A program made the position numbers and the translations under genes. Of a stretch of DNA of 54,523 nt, positions 41,760 through 49,109 are shown in pieces; the first letter of the stretch is position 1, and each line of letters opens with the position of its first letter. The notes beneath the pieces are model-generated. The model was not told the DNA's origin. It saw only the letters and a list, made by a program, of their open reading frames with translations, and ran no database searches. This stretch comes from Rubrivivax sp. Its GTDB lineage: Bacteria; Pseudomonadota; Gammaproteobacteria; Burkholderiales; Burkholderiaceae_C. The stretch covers positions 1-54,523 of the forward strand of contig JAEUPD010000101.1 of assembly GCA_016788525.1 (NCBI GenBank), in the 5' to 3' direction.

Positions 41760-42986
41760 CTAGCCGCGCGGCGCTGATGTGCCGCCGCGCTCGATGCGGC
41801 GGTAGTCTGCCGGCACCCGCATCGTGGCCGCGTCGGGCTCGCCGCGCTTGAGGTCCTTCAAGCGGTAGAGCACCTCGCCGGTGCGCGGGTCGAAGTCGCG
41901 CGACGACACCGTCAGCAGCAACTCGGGCGCGGTCCAGACTTCACGCACGATCTGGATCGCGCGTTCGTTGCCCACCCTGCCGGCCTCGATCGTCCAGGTG
42001 GTGCGTTCACCGTGCGTACGCATGCCATCGATGTCGCGCGGGGGCAGCGCCGTGGTGATGCCCGCGCCGCGTGGTGCCAGGTGGGTGGCGCGCCATTGCA
42101 CGGGCGGCGGTGGCGCGAGCACCGCGTCGGGGCGTGGGGCGCCGGCGTCCAGCCGCAGCACGGTGACTTCGGCATCGCGCCCGCCGGCACGTTCCACCCG
42201 GGTGATGAGAGCGGGCGCCGGGGGCATCGAGGCCGATCCCGGGGAGAGGACTCCAATGGAAGCTGCAGGCGGCACGGGCGGCGCAGGTGGAACGGGCGGC
42301 GCGGCAGGTGCGGCTGGCGGCGCCGGAGGCACCGGCACCATGGCGGGTGGTGCCCCGGGAGCGCCGGACGCATGCCCGCGCGCGGCGGCGCGCGCCGCGT
42401 CGGCGCTGGTGCGGGCCCATTCCCGCAACTGCTCGGCGTAGTCTCGCCACGCCGCGGCGTCGGCTGCGGCGTCCAGCGACAGCCGAGCGTCGCCAACCAG
42501 CCGGCGGGCCGTCTTTCGCGACGGGTCGAGCATCCAGCTCTCGCGCGCCACCGGGTCGCGCAGATAGATCACGCGGCGCCCACCGCGCTCCACCTCCTGC
42601 CGCGTGCGACCTTCGCCGTCGCGGCACAGGCGCGTGCTGTTCTGGCGCACGATGCGGTTGGCGGCCGCGCCGGCGGGGTCGTGGAGCCACTGCACGGTTT
42701 CGTGCACCGCCTCCGCGCAATAGGGCGCACCCTTCACGACGCGCTCGCTGCCGCCGGTCTCGATGCGCACCTCGCGCTCAAGCTCGAGCGAGGGGCCTTC
42801 CCGGGCAGCCAGGCGCAGCTCCGCCGCGTCGGGGCCGGCCTCGGCCGCGGCCAACTCGATGACCTGCTCCTGTGCTGCCGGCGAGGGCGGCGCCCACGCC
42901 ATCAGCGCGGCAGACAGCGCCAGGGCGGCGCGGGTGCGGCGACCGCGGAGGGACGCGTCGGCGAGGGGTACGGGCAGCGTGGGCAT
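41760..42986 (-). CDS. Hypothetical secreted protein, third gene of the sigma-factor cluster
   Basis: A 408-residue protein with a signal peptide (about residues 19-38, ending PSPAA-QE). It consists of an N-terminal domain with paired cysteines (GAPYCAEAVHETVQW, NSTRLCRDGEGRTRQEVERGGRRVIYLRDP), a helical stretch, a Pro/Ala-rich linker (about 210-245) and a C-terminal beta-rich domain (WTIEAGRVGNERAIQIVREVWTAPELLLTVSSRDFDPRTGEVLYRLKDLKRGEPDAATMRVPADYR). The last segment resembles phrases common in ECF-sigma-linked secreted proteins. AAGGAAAG precedes the ATG. It lies downstream of the anti-sigma-like gene on the same strand, 236 bp away. A sensor or effector role in that regulon is inferred. 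Confidence 0.7.
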   Translation of the reverse strand: MPTLPVPLADASLRGRRTRAALALSAALMAWAPPSPAAQEQVIELAAAEAGPDAAELRLAAREGPSLELEREVRIETGGSERVVKGAPYCAEAVHETVQWLHDPAGAAANRIVRQNSTRLCRDGEGRTRQEVERGGRRVIYLRDPVARESWMLDPSRKTARRLVGDARLSLDAAADAAAWRDYAEQLREWARTSADAARAAARGHASGAPGAPPAMVPVPPAPPAAPAAPPVPPAPPVPPAASIGVLSPGSASMPPAPALITRVERAGGRDAEVTVLRLDAGAPRPDAVLAPPPPVQWRATHLAPRGAGITTALPPRDIDGMRTHGERTTWTIEAGRVGNERAIQIVREVWTAPELLLTVSSRDFDPRTGEVLYRLKDLKRGEPDAATMRVPADYRRIERGGTSAPRG

Positions 42987-43060
42987 GGTGTCTTTCCTTC
43001 AGACGGTGTCAGTGGCGATCGCCAGGGTCTCGGTGGTCAACAGAGCGGGCTGCGGGCCGC

Positions 43061-43109
43061 GGGCAGCGGGCAGCGGGCAGGGAGCAGGGAGCAGGGAGCA
43101 GGGAGCAAG
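43061..43109. repeat. Seven tandem 7-bp units
   Basis: The units read GGGCAGC twice, GGGCAGG, then GAGCAGG three times and GAGCAAG, all in register. They lie in the 236-bp gap between the secreted-protein gene and the anti-sigma-like gene. A 7-bp array is prone to slippage and could vary in length between strains, changing the leader of the downstream gene on the minus strand. Confidence 0.85.
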
Positions 43110-43222
43110 GTGGTCCACCTGGCGAGGCGGCCCCTTGGCGAGGTACCGCTTGATCATGGGCAACGCAGGACCATGGGCATCGAAGGCGTGGCATCCGCGT
43201 GGGCGCAGCGCGCGGCGGTGAC

Positions 43223-43849
43223 TCAGAAGCGAAACCGAACCGCAAGCACCTCACCGCTGCCGGAGACCAGCAACTCGGCACGCAGCGGTTCGGCCGCCCG
43301 TCCGGGGTCGTAAGGCAGGCCGAGGCTGGCCAGGTGCTGCTGCGGCATCTCGGCCGTGAGAACCCAGGCCGCGGCCGCGGCCGCGGGCGGCGGGGCCCCG
43401 GCTGCGCCGGCGGAGGCACCCGACTCCGCGGGGCCGGCCAGCGCACGCAGGCGCTCGGTGCTGACCAGCGGCACGAAGTGCCCCACCGGGGTCCAGCCAC
43501 TCCCGTCGATGGGTTCGGTGCGATCCGGCCGTTGCGGCGCCACCTCTTGCCCCCGGGTTGCGCGCGCGGCGAGGTCGGCCACCTGCTCGGGCAGGTGTTC
43601 GCGCGGCACACGAAACGTGAGCAGCAGCGACAGCAGGATGACCGCAGCGCAGGTGGCCGCGCCAGCCCAGGCCGGCCAGCGCGGCAACCGCAGCCCCGAC
43701 ACCAGCCCGGCAAGTGGCGCGGGCGGCGCTGCCCCGGCCGACCGCCGTACCGCGCTCCACACGGCTGCAGGCGGCGCCTGCCCAGCGAGATCGTCGCGCA
43801 GCACCTGCAGCGCCGCGGCCAGTGTCGTGTCGTTCTCGGCAGGCTTCAT
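43223..43849 (-). CDS. Putative anti-sigma factor, single-pass membrane protein
   Basis: A 208-residue protein with a cytoplasmic N terminus (residues 1-55), one transmembrane helix (about 60-80, WAGAATCAAVILLSLLLTF) and a periplasmic domain of about 125 residues with an Ala/Pro-rich loop. Its start overlaps the ECF sigma gene stop by 4 bp. That placement and topology are those of ECF anti-sigma factors. No zinc-binding H-x3-C-x2-C motif of the ZAS family is present, so the call rests on context and topology. The C-terminal domain (WVLTAEMPQQHLASLGLPYDPGRAAEPLRAELLVSGSGEVLAVRF) resembles those of many short unnamed proteins beside sigma factors. Confidence 0.7.
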   Translation of the reverse strand: MKPAENDTTLAAALQVLRDDLAGQAPPAAVWSAVRRSAGAAPPAPLAGLVSGLRLPRWPAWAGAATCAAVILLSLLLTFRVPREHLPEQVADLAARATRGQEVAPQRPDRTEPIDGSGWTPVGHFVPLVSTERLRALAGPAESGASAGAAGAPPPAAAAAAWVLTAEMPQQHLASLGLPYDPGRAAEPLRAELLVSGSGEVLAVRFRF

Positions 43850-44523
43850 CGTGAACTCCGTTGATCAGCAGGCAGCCCGCCCAGGAGCGCGGCCAGTCGT
43901 ACCCGGCCGCGGTGCAGGCGGGTGCGCAAGGTGTTGAGCTCGACTCCGGCGATCTGGGCCGCTTCGGCATAGGGCCGCTCCTGAAGATCGACCAGCACCA
44001 CGGCCTCGCGAAACATCGGCGGCAGGGCGGCCAGGGCAGCCCAGAGCGCGGTGATCTCCTGTCGCCGCACCAGCAGCGCCTCCGGGCCGGCGGCGCCCTC
44101 CCACGCCCCCGCCCCCGGCCCGGGGGAGCCCGCGGACGTCTCGGTGCCGTCGCCCTCCGCCTCGGCCTGCGCCGGTTCAAGTGGCATCTCGCGCTTCAGC
44201 TCGCGCCAGCGTGCGGCCAGGGCATGGCGCGCCACCCCTGCCAGGTAGGCGCCCAGCGCGCCGCGTTGCGGGTCGAACCCCTGCGGCCGCTGGGCCAGCG
44301 CGACAAAGGCCTCCTGGGTGGCATCGGCCGCCCACGCGGCGTTGCCCGTCAGGGCCAGCGCATAGCGATAGACGAGTGCCGCCTCGCGCCGGTACAGCGA
44401 CTCCAGCGCGCCGACATCGCCTTCGCACAGCCGCTGCCACAGCGCCGTCGTCGACCCCTCTTCTGCGACCTCCGGGGCCGAAGGCCGAAGCCGGGTCCGC
44501 TGCATCGGGGCGAAGAACATCAT
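43846..44523 (-). CDS. RNA polymerase ECF-type sigma factor
   Basis: A 225-residue ECF sigma factor. Region 2 is EGDVGALESLYRREAALVYRYALALTGNAAWAADATQEAFVALAQRP, with ADATQEAFVAL as the core-binding helix. A Gly/Pro-rich linker of about 30 residues (125-150) is longer than usual. Region 4 is ALAALPPMFREAVVLVDLQERPYAEAAQIAGVELNTLRTRLHRGRVRLAALL, the helix-turn-helix that reads the -35 box. Start choices are ATG at 44523, 44520 or 44505; I took the first. The following gene encodes its likely membrane anti-sigma partner, overlapping by 4 bp. Confidence 0.93.
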   Translation of the reverse strand: MMFFAPMQRTRLRPSAPEVAEEGSTTALWQRLCEGDVGALESLYRREAALVYRYALALTGNAAWAADATQEAFVALAQRPQGFDPQRGALGAYLAGVARHALAARWRELKREMPLEPAQAEAEGDGTETSAGSPGPGAGAWEGAAGPEALLVRRQEITALWAALAALPPMFREAVVLVDLQERPYAEAAQIAGVELNTLRTRLHRGRVRLAALLGGLPADQRSSR

Positions 44524-44844
44524 GCCGGGCAGGAATGGGGTTGCCGAGGTCGCGCGCTGGTTCAGCGTATTGAGCCCAAGGGGCAGGGAAGTTCCCGCCG
44601 CCGGCACAAAGCCCGTCGCGGCAAGGCAGACTTCGCTCGTCGGCGTTTCCCTGCAGACACGGCCGGTCAGCCTGTCCGCGACCGGCGCAGCCTGTCCAGC
44701 GCGTGCGCCGCTGCATCGCGCGACGGTGGGTCTGCCCGGCGGCGCTCGCTACAGTGCCAGCACATCGAGCATGCCTGCGCCACCGCGCTCACCGCGCACG
44801 GCGCGCTTGCCAGGCCCACCGCACCGCGACTCCCCCCCAGCGTG
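44524..44844. other. Divergent intergenic region, sigma factor / histidine kinase
   Basis: 321 bp without a supported gene. It holds the 11-bp palindrome GGGAAGTTCCC (44586-44596), which on the minus strand gives GGGAACTT, an ECF-like -35 element for possible autoregulation of the sigma gene. On the plus strand TACAGT (44750-44755) is the best -10 box for the kinase gene. Both are tentative. Confidence 0.45.
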
Positions 44845-46326
44845 ATGACTGCCCCCGCCCCCCCGGTTACCACAGATGCCGCCCTCTGGCGTCAGCGCTG
44901 GCAGCGCTTTTCGGCCGCTGTCGTGCGTGCGTTCCATGCCTACGCCAGCTGGCTGGTGAGCATCTCGTGGCGGCGCTTCCTGCTGCTGGCGCTGCTGTTG
45001 CTCATCGTGGTGGGCATCGTCCACGACATGCCGCCGTTCACCTGGACCGTGACCGAGCAGGTCGAGGAGCGCGTGCCACGGGCGAGCGCGCCCCGGCCGG
45101 CCAAGCCTGCCGAGCCGCCGGCGCCACCGGCCAAGCCGGGTGGCGTGGATGTGCCCATCCGCATCGAGCCGCCGAAGAAGGGCGACGGCAGCGAGGGCCT
45201 GGACATCAGCATCGGCAAGGACGGCATCCGCATCACGCCGCGCCGAGCGGCCAGCGCGCCAGGTGGCGCGGCGTCGGCCCCCGCAGCCCCGGGCAGCGGC
45301 GCATCGGCCGCACCGGCCGACGACGTGGGCGTGCGCATCACGCTGCCCCCGGGTGTCACCTCCGAGGCCGTGCGCGACGCGGTGGAGGTGGCGCGGCGCG
45401 AGGTCGAAGAAGCGCTGCGCGAGGCGCGCGAAGAGGCCGAGCAGGCGCGCCGCGAAGCCGAGGCCGCGCGCGACGAGGCCGAGCGCGCGCTGTCCGGCCT
45501 CGCCGGCACCGAGACCCGCAAGCGCCGCCGCGTCACACGCTTCGGCATCGGCGACTTCCTGATGCAGTTCACCGTGCTGTGGCTGCTGGGTTCGGCGCTC
45601 ATCAAGGGCACCTACAAGGGCCGCATGCAGGCCGAGCGCCAGGCTGCGCGGGCCACCGAGACGGCCGAGTCCGAGTCGCTCAAGCGCCAGGTGGTCGAGG
45701 CGCGCATGGCCGCGATGCAGGCGCAGGTCGAGCCGCACTTCCTGTTCAACACGCTGGCCTCGATCGACCACCTGATCGAGACCGACGCGGCGCGTGCCAG
45801 CCAGATGCAGCGCAACCTGATCGCCCTGCTGCGCGCCAGCATGCCGACGATGCGCGAGACGGCCGGTGGCGGCACCGGCACCAGCAACGGCCTGCGCGAC
45901 CTCGGCCGCGAGCTGGCGGTGATCCGCCCGTATCTCGAGATCCTCAAGGTGCGCATGGAGGAGCGCCTGGCCACCGAGATCGACGTGCCCGAAGGCCTGC
46001 ACTCGGCGGAGTTCCCGCCGATGATGATCCAGACACTGGTGGAGAACGCCATCAAGCACGGGCTCGAACCCAAGGCCGAGGGTGGCCGGCTCAGCGTGAA
46101 GGCGCAGATCGTGCACGGCAAGCTGCAGGTGGTGGTGGCCGACACGGGCCTGGGCTTCGGCAAGGCGGCCACCGCCGGCACCGGGGTGGGGCTGGCCAAC
46201 ATCCGTGAGCGGCTGCAACTGCACTACGGGCCCAAGGCTTCGCTCACCGTGGCCGAGAACAGCCCCAGCGGCACCGTGGTCACGATCACCGTGCCCTACA
46301 AGATGGTGGGCGAGGCCCAGGCATGA
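44845..46326 (+). CDS. LytS/AlgZ-type sensor histidine kinase with large extracytoplasmic segment
   Basis: A 493-residue kinase. TM1 (residues about 43-60) and TM2 (about 236-254) flank a 170-residue external segment. This has a Pro/Ala-rich start, the short strand DISIGKDGIRITP (about 120-132), and a strongly charged helix REVEEALREAREEAEQARREAEAARDEAERAL (186-215). A coiled linker leads to the His_kinase domain: MQAQVEPHFLFNTLASIDHL with phosphoacceptor His298. The HATPase has LVENAIKHGLEP, DTGLGFG and GVGLANIRERLQ. It overlaps the next gene and acts with the LytTR regulator at 46912. The signal is unknown. Start at ATG 44845; GTG at 44842 is possible. Confidence 0.92.
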   Translation: MTAPAPPVTTDAALWRQRWQRFSAAVVRAFHAYASWLVSISWRRFLLLALLLLIVVGIVHDMPPFTWTVTEQVEERVPRASAPRPAKPAEPPAPPAKPGGVDVPIRIEPPKKGDGSEGLDISIGKDGIRITPRRAASAPGGAASAPAAPGSGASAAPADDVGVRITLPPGVTSEAVRDAVEVARREVEEALREAREEAEQARREAEAARDEAERALSGLAGTETRKRRRVTRFGIGDFLMQFTVLWLLGSALIKGTYKGRMQAERQAARATETAESESLKRQVVEARMAAMQAQVEPHFLFNTLASIDHLIETDAARASQMQRNLIALLRASMPTMRETAGGGTGTSNGLRDLGRELAVIRPYLEILKVRMEERLATEIDVPEGLHSAEFPPMMIQTLVENAIKHGLEPKAEGGRLSVKAQIVHGKLQVVVADTGLGFGKAATAGTGVGLANIRERLQLHYGPKASLTVAENSPSGTVVTITVPYKMVGEAQA

Positions 46327-46874
46327 ACCACGAGCCGCTGCGCGCCGGAGGAAGCCCCATGCCCTCGATGACCGATGCCGACATCCGTGCCTTCTCGCCG
46401 GGCCCCGCGGGCACCGGCAACGCGCCGCCACCCCGGCGCCGGCGCCGCTGGCCGTGGGTCCTGCTGGCGGCGTGCCTGGTGTTCGTGGCCGCGGTGGTCG
46501 CCGGCGTGCTGGTGCTGGGCGACACCCTGGATCGGGCGCTTGGCGGCATGAGCATCACGGTGGACGGCGAACGCGTGTTTGCCCTGCCGCGCGGCGAGGC
46601 GGCCTGGTGGGCGGTGTCCGCGGCGCTGCTGGCCGCCATGGTGGTGCTGGTGGTGGTGCCGCTGACCCTGTTGCTGGCGTTGCTGATGGCGGCGCTCGGC
46701 GTGGCCGCCGCGGTGGTGGTGGTCCTTGCCGTGGCCGCGCTGGCGCTTTCGCCGCTGTGGGTGGTGGCGCTGCTGCTGTGGCTGGCGCTGCGCGAGCCGC
46801 GCCGGCCGCCGCCGGCCGGCGCACCATCGATGGTGGGCCCGGGGGTGTCGCCGACGCCCGCGCCGCAGGCATGA
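46323..46874 (+). CDS. Hypothetical membrane protein between kinase and regulator
   Basis: A 183-residue protein. A cytoplasmic Pro/Arg-rich N terminus leads to TM1 (PWVLLAACLVFVAAVVAGVLVLGD). A short external loop contains GGMSITVDGERVFALP, which recalls the DISIGKDGIRI strand of the kinase's external segment. A long hydrophobic block of two or three helices (AAWWAVSAALLAAMVVLVVVPLTLLLALLMAALGVAAAVVVVLAVAALALSPLWVVALLLWLAL) and a polar tail follow. It overlaps the kinase gene by 4 bp and precedes the regulator by 37 bp, so it is probably an accessory part of the signalling unit. No family recognised. Confidence 0.78.
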   Translation: MNHEPLRAGGSPMPSMTDADIRAFSPGPAGTGNAPPPRRRRRWPWVLLAACLVFVAAVVAGVLVLGDTLDRALGGMSITVDGERVFALPRGEAAWWAVSAALLAAMVVLVVVPLTLLLALLMAALGVAAAVVVVLAVAALALSPLWVVALLLWLALREPRRPPPAGAPSMVGPGVSPTPAPQA

Positions 46875-46911
46875 TCGCGGCTTCGTTGCCGCTGCCGCCG
46901 GCCCCCGCGCC

Positions 46912-47754
46912 ATGAACCTTGCCGTCACCCCCTCTACGCCGCGTGCCGTGCTGGCCGACGACGAACGCCTGATGCGCGAACAGCTGCGCGCGCGGCTGGC
47001 CGAGGTCTGGCCCGAGCTGGAGGTGGTGGCCGAGGCGAAGAACGGCCTCGAGGCCGTGGAAGCGGTGGAGCAGCATCGGCCCGACGTCGTCTTCCTGGAC
47101 ATCCGCATGCCCGGCCTCACCGGCGTGGAGGCCGCGCGCCAGATCGCGCAGCTGCCGCCGCCCGACGATGACGAGGACGCCCTGCTGCCCGAGGTGGTGT
47201 TCATCACCGCCTACGACCAGTATGCGGTGGAGGCCTTCGAGCAGGGCGTGGCCGACTACGTGCTCAAGCCAGCCGAGCGCGAGCGGCTGCAGTTGACGGT
47301 GGGCCGCATCCAGAGACGCCTGGCCGCGCGGGCGCTTGGCCAGGATGCGCCGGCCGATGCCGCCACCGGCGGTTCGCTGCAGCAGCTGCTGCACCAGCTG
47401 TCTTCACGCATCACCGGCCAGCCGCCGCAGTACCTGCAGTGGATCCAGGCCAACGTCGGCCAGAACATCCAGATGATCGCCGTGGACGAGGTGCTGTTCT
47501 TCATCAGCGACGAGAAGTACACGCGCGTGCAGACCGCGCAGGTCGAGGCGCTCATCCGCAAGCCGATCAAGGAACTGGTCGACGAACTCGACCCGCGCCT
47601 GTTCTGGCAGATTCACCGCAGCACGCTGGTCAACGTGAATGCGATCGCCGGCGTCAGCCGCGACTTCCGCGGCCGGCAGATCGTGGCCGTCAAGGGCCAC
47701 GGCGAGAAGCTCGAAGTCAGCCGCAGCTACACGGGGCTGTTCAAGGGCATGTAG
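46912..47754 (+). CDS. LytTR family response regulator
   Basis: A 280-residue regulator. The receiver domain has the acidic pair Asp16/Asp17 (VLADDERLMREQLRARL), phosphoacceptor Asp63 in VVFLDIRMPGLTG, Thr99 in FITAYDQYAVEAFEQG and Lys119 in VLKPAERERL. The linker is followed by a LytTR DNA-binding domain (about 175-280), with IQMIAVDEVLFFISDEKYTRVQTA, LIRKPIKELVDELDPRLFWQIHRSTLVNVNAIAGVSRDFRGR. It resembles AlgR. It is the output partner of the kinase at 44845. Direct targets are not visible, but the downstream cluster at 47940 is a candidate. Confidence 0.95.
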   Translation: MNLAVTPSTPRAVLADDERLMREQLRARLAEVWPELEVVAEAKNGLEAVEAVEQHRPDVVFLDIRMPGLTGVEAARQIAQLPPPDDDEDALLPEVVFITAYDQYAVEAFEQGVADYVLKPAERERLQLTVGRIQRRLAARALGQDAPADAATGGSLQQLLHQLSSRITGQPPQYLQWIQANVGQNIQMIAVDEVLFFISDEKYTRVQTAQVEALIRKPIKELVDELDPRLFWQIHRSTLVNVNAIAGVSRDFRGRQIVAVKGHGEKLEVSRSYTGLFKGM

Positions 47755-47806
47755 CGAGTGCGCGGGCCGGCATGCCTGCCAGGCACGGCACCTTGCGCCA
47801 CGAAGG

Positions 47807-47857
47807 CGTGCCCGCCGCCGCCCGCCCCCGCGTTCGCGGGTGCGGGCGGCGGGCACG
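47807..47857 (+). terminator. Long GC hairpin after the response regulator gene
   Basis: CGTGCCCGCCG at 47807-47817 pairs with CGGCGGGCACG at 47847-47857, with inner CCCGC/GCGGG and CCCGCG/CGCGGG pairs and a TT loop. There is no U-tract. It probably marks the end of the kinase-regulator operon. Confidence 0.55.
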
Positions 47858-47939
47858 GATACAGGCCCTTCCTCGTGCGCGGCGGCGGCCGCGACACAAC
47901 TGAAGCAACTCATCGCAAGCCCGAACCCGTGGTCACGGC

Positions 47940-49109
47940 ATGAGTGCGCCTCGATCGGTATGGTCCGCGCCAGGCTGGCTGAAGCGGCTGCGCGGGGTGT
48001 TCCAACGCCCGTGGGCGCAGCGCGAGGCCGGACCGATCGAGCCCCGCCCACCGACCACCGAGCACGAGATGCTGCAAACCGCCCTTGCCCGCACGCCACG
48101 CCCCCTGGAGCCCCTGCGCCGCCTCGCCGCGGCGGCCGACGAGGGCGGCTGGGTGCGCCGCGACGAAGCCATCATGGGCACCGCCGTCACGGTGGAGTTG
48201 TGGGCTGAAGATGCCCGCATCGGCGCGGCCGCGGCCGCGGCGGTGCTGGGCGAGATGCACCGCATCGATCGCCGCATGAGCCCGTACAAGGAAGACTCGG
48301 AGCTGTCGCGCATCAATCGCGAGGCCTTCGCGCGACCGGTGCGCGTGAGCGAGGAGATCTTCGGCCTGCTGGAGCGCGCACTGCAGTTCTCGGCCGTGTC
48401 GCAGGGGGCGTTCGACGTCACCTATGCCGCCGTCGGCCGGTTGTACGACTACCGCATCGGGGTGCGCCCCGACGACGCGGCGCTCGCCGCGGCTCGCGCA
48501 GCGGTGGGGTGGCAGCACCTGCATCTCGATCGCCGCACGCAGTCGGTGCGCTTCGGCCAGCCCGGCATGTGCATCGACCTCGGCGGCTTCGCCAAGGGCC
48601 ATGCGGTGGACAACGCCATCGCGCTGCTCGAAGGCCTGGGCATCCGCCACGCCCATGTCGCGGCCGGAGGCGACAGCCGCGTGCTCGGCGACCGCCGCGG
48701 GCGGCCGTGGAGCGTGGCCATCCGCGACCCGCGGCACACCGCCGGCGTGGCCGCCGTGTTACCACTTGAAGACACTGCGATCTCAACTTCGGGTGACTAC
48801 GAACGATATTTCGAGGAACCGGGCCTGGGCGGCGAGGTGACGCGCCACCACCACCTCATCGACCCGGCCACCGGCCGCTCGCCGCGCGGCGTGATCAGCG
48901 TCACCGTGCTGGCCCCCGACGGCCTCACGGCCGAGGCGCTGGGCAAGACCCTGTTCATCCAGGGCCCAAAGCGCGGACTGGAACTTCTGGAAACGTTCCC
49001 CGGCGTCGACGCGGTCATCATCGATTCGCAAGGGCGCCTGCATACCACCCCCGGGCTGACCGACGTCCGGCCGATGCGTCCGGCGCCACCGCAAGGAGAG
49101 AACACATGA
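47940..49109 (+). CDS. apbE: FAD:protein FMN transferase (ApbE family)
   Basis: A 389-residue enzyme of the family that transfers FMN from FAD to a Ser/Thr of target proteins. Motifs: MGTAVTVEL (79-87), PYKEDSELSRINR (115-127), GAFDVTYAAVG (156-166), CIDLGGFAKGHAVD (211-224), AGGDSRVLG (242-250), AISTSGDYERYF (280-291) and HHLIDPATGR (304-313). The Mg-binding Asp expected in the last TADAL-type motif reads TAEALG (Glu332). No signal peptide or lipobox is seen from this start or from the ATG at 48069, which is odd for a family that mostly works in the periplasm. It overlaps the next gene by 4 bp and opens an envelope operon. Confidence 0.92.
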   Translation: MSAPRSVWSAPGWLKRLRGVFQRPWAQREAGPIEPRPPTTEHEMLQTALARTPRPLEPLRRLAAAADEGGWVRRDEAIMGTAVTVELWAEDARIGAAAAAAVLGEMHRIDRRMSPYKEDSELSRINREAFARPVRVSEEIFGLLERALQFSAVSQGAFDVTYAAVGRLYDYRIGVRPDDAALAAARAAVGWQHLHLDRRTQSVRFGQPGMCIDLGGFAKGHAVDNAIALLEGLGIRHAHVAAGGDSRVLGDRRGRPWSVAIRDPRHTAGVAAVLPLEDTAISTSGDYERYFEEPGLGGEVTRHHHLIDPATGRSPRGVISVTVLAPDGLTAEALGKTLFIQGPKRGLELLETFPGVDAVIIDSQGRLHTTPGLTDVRPMRPAPPQGENT

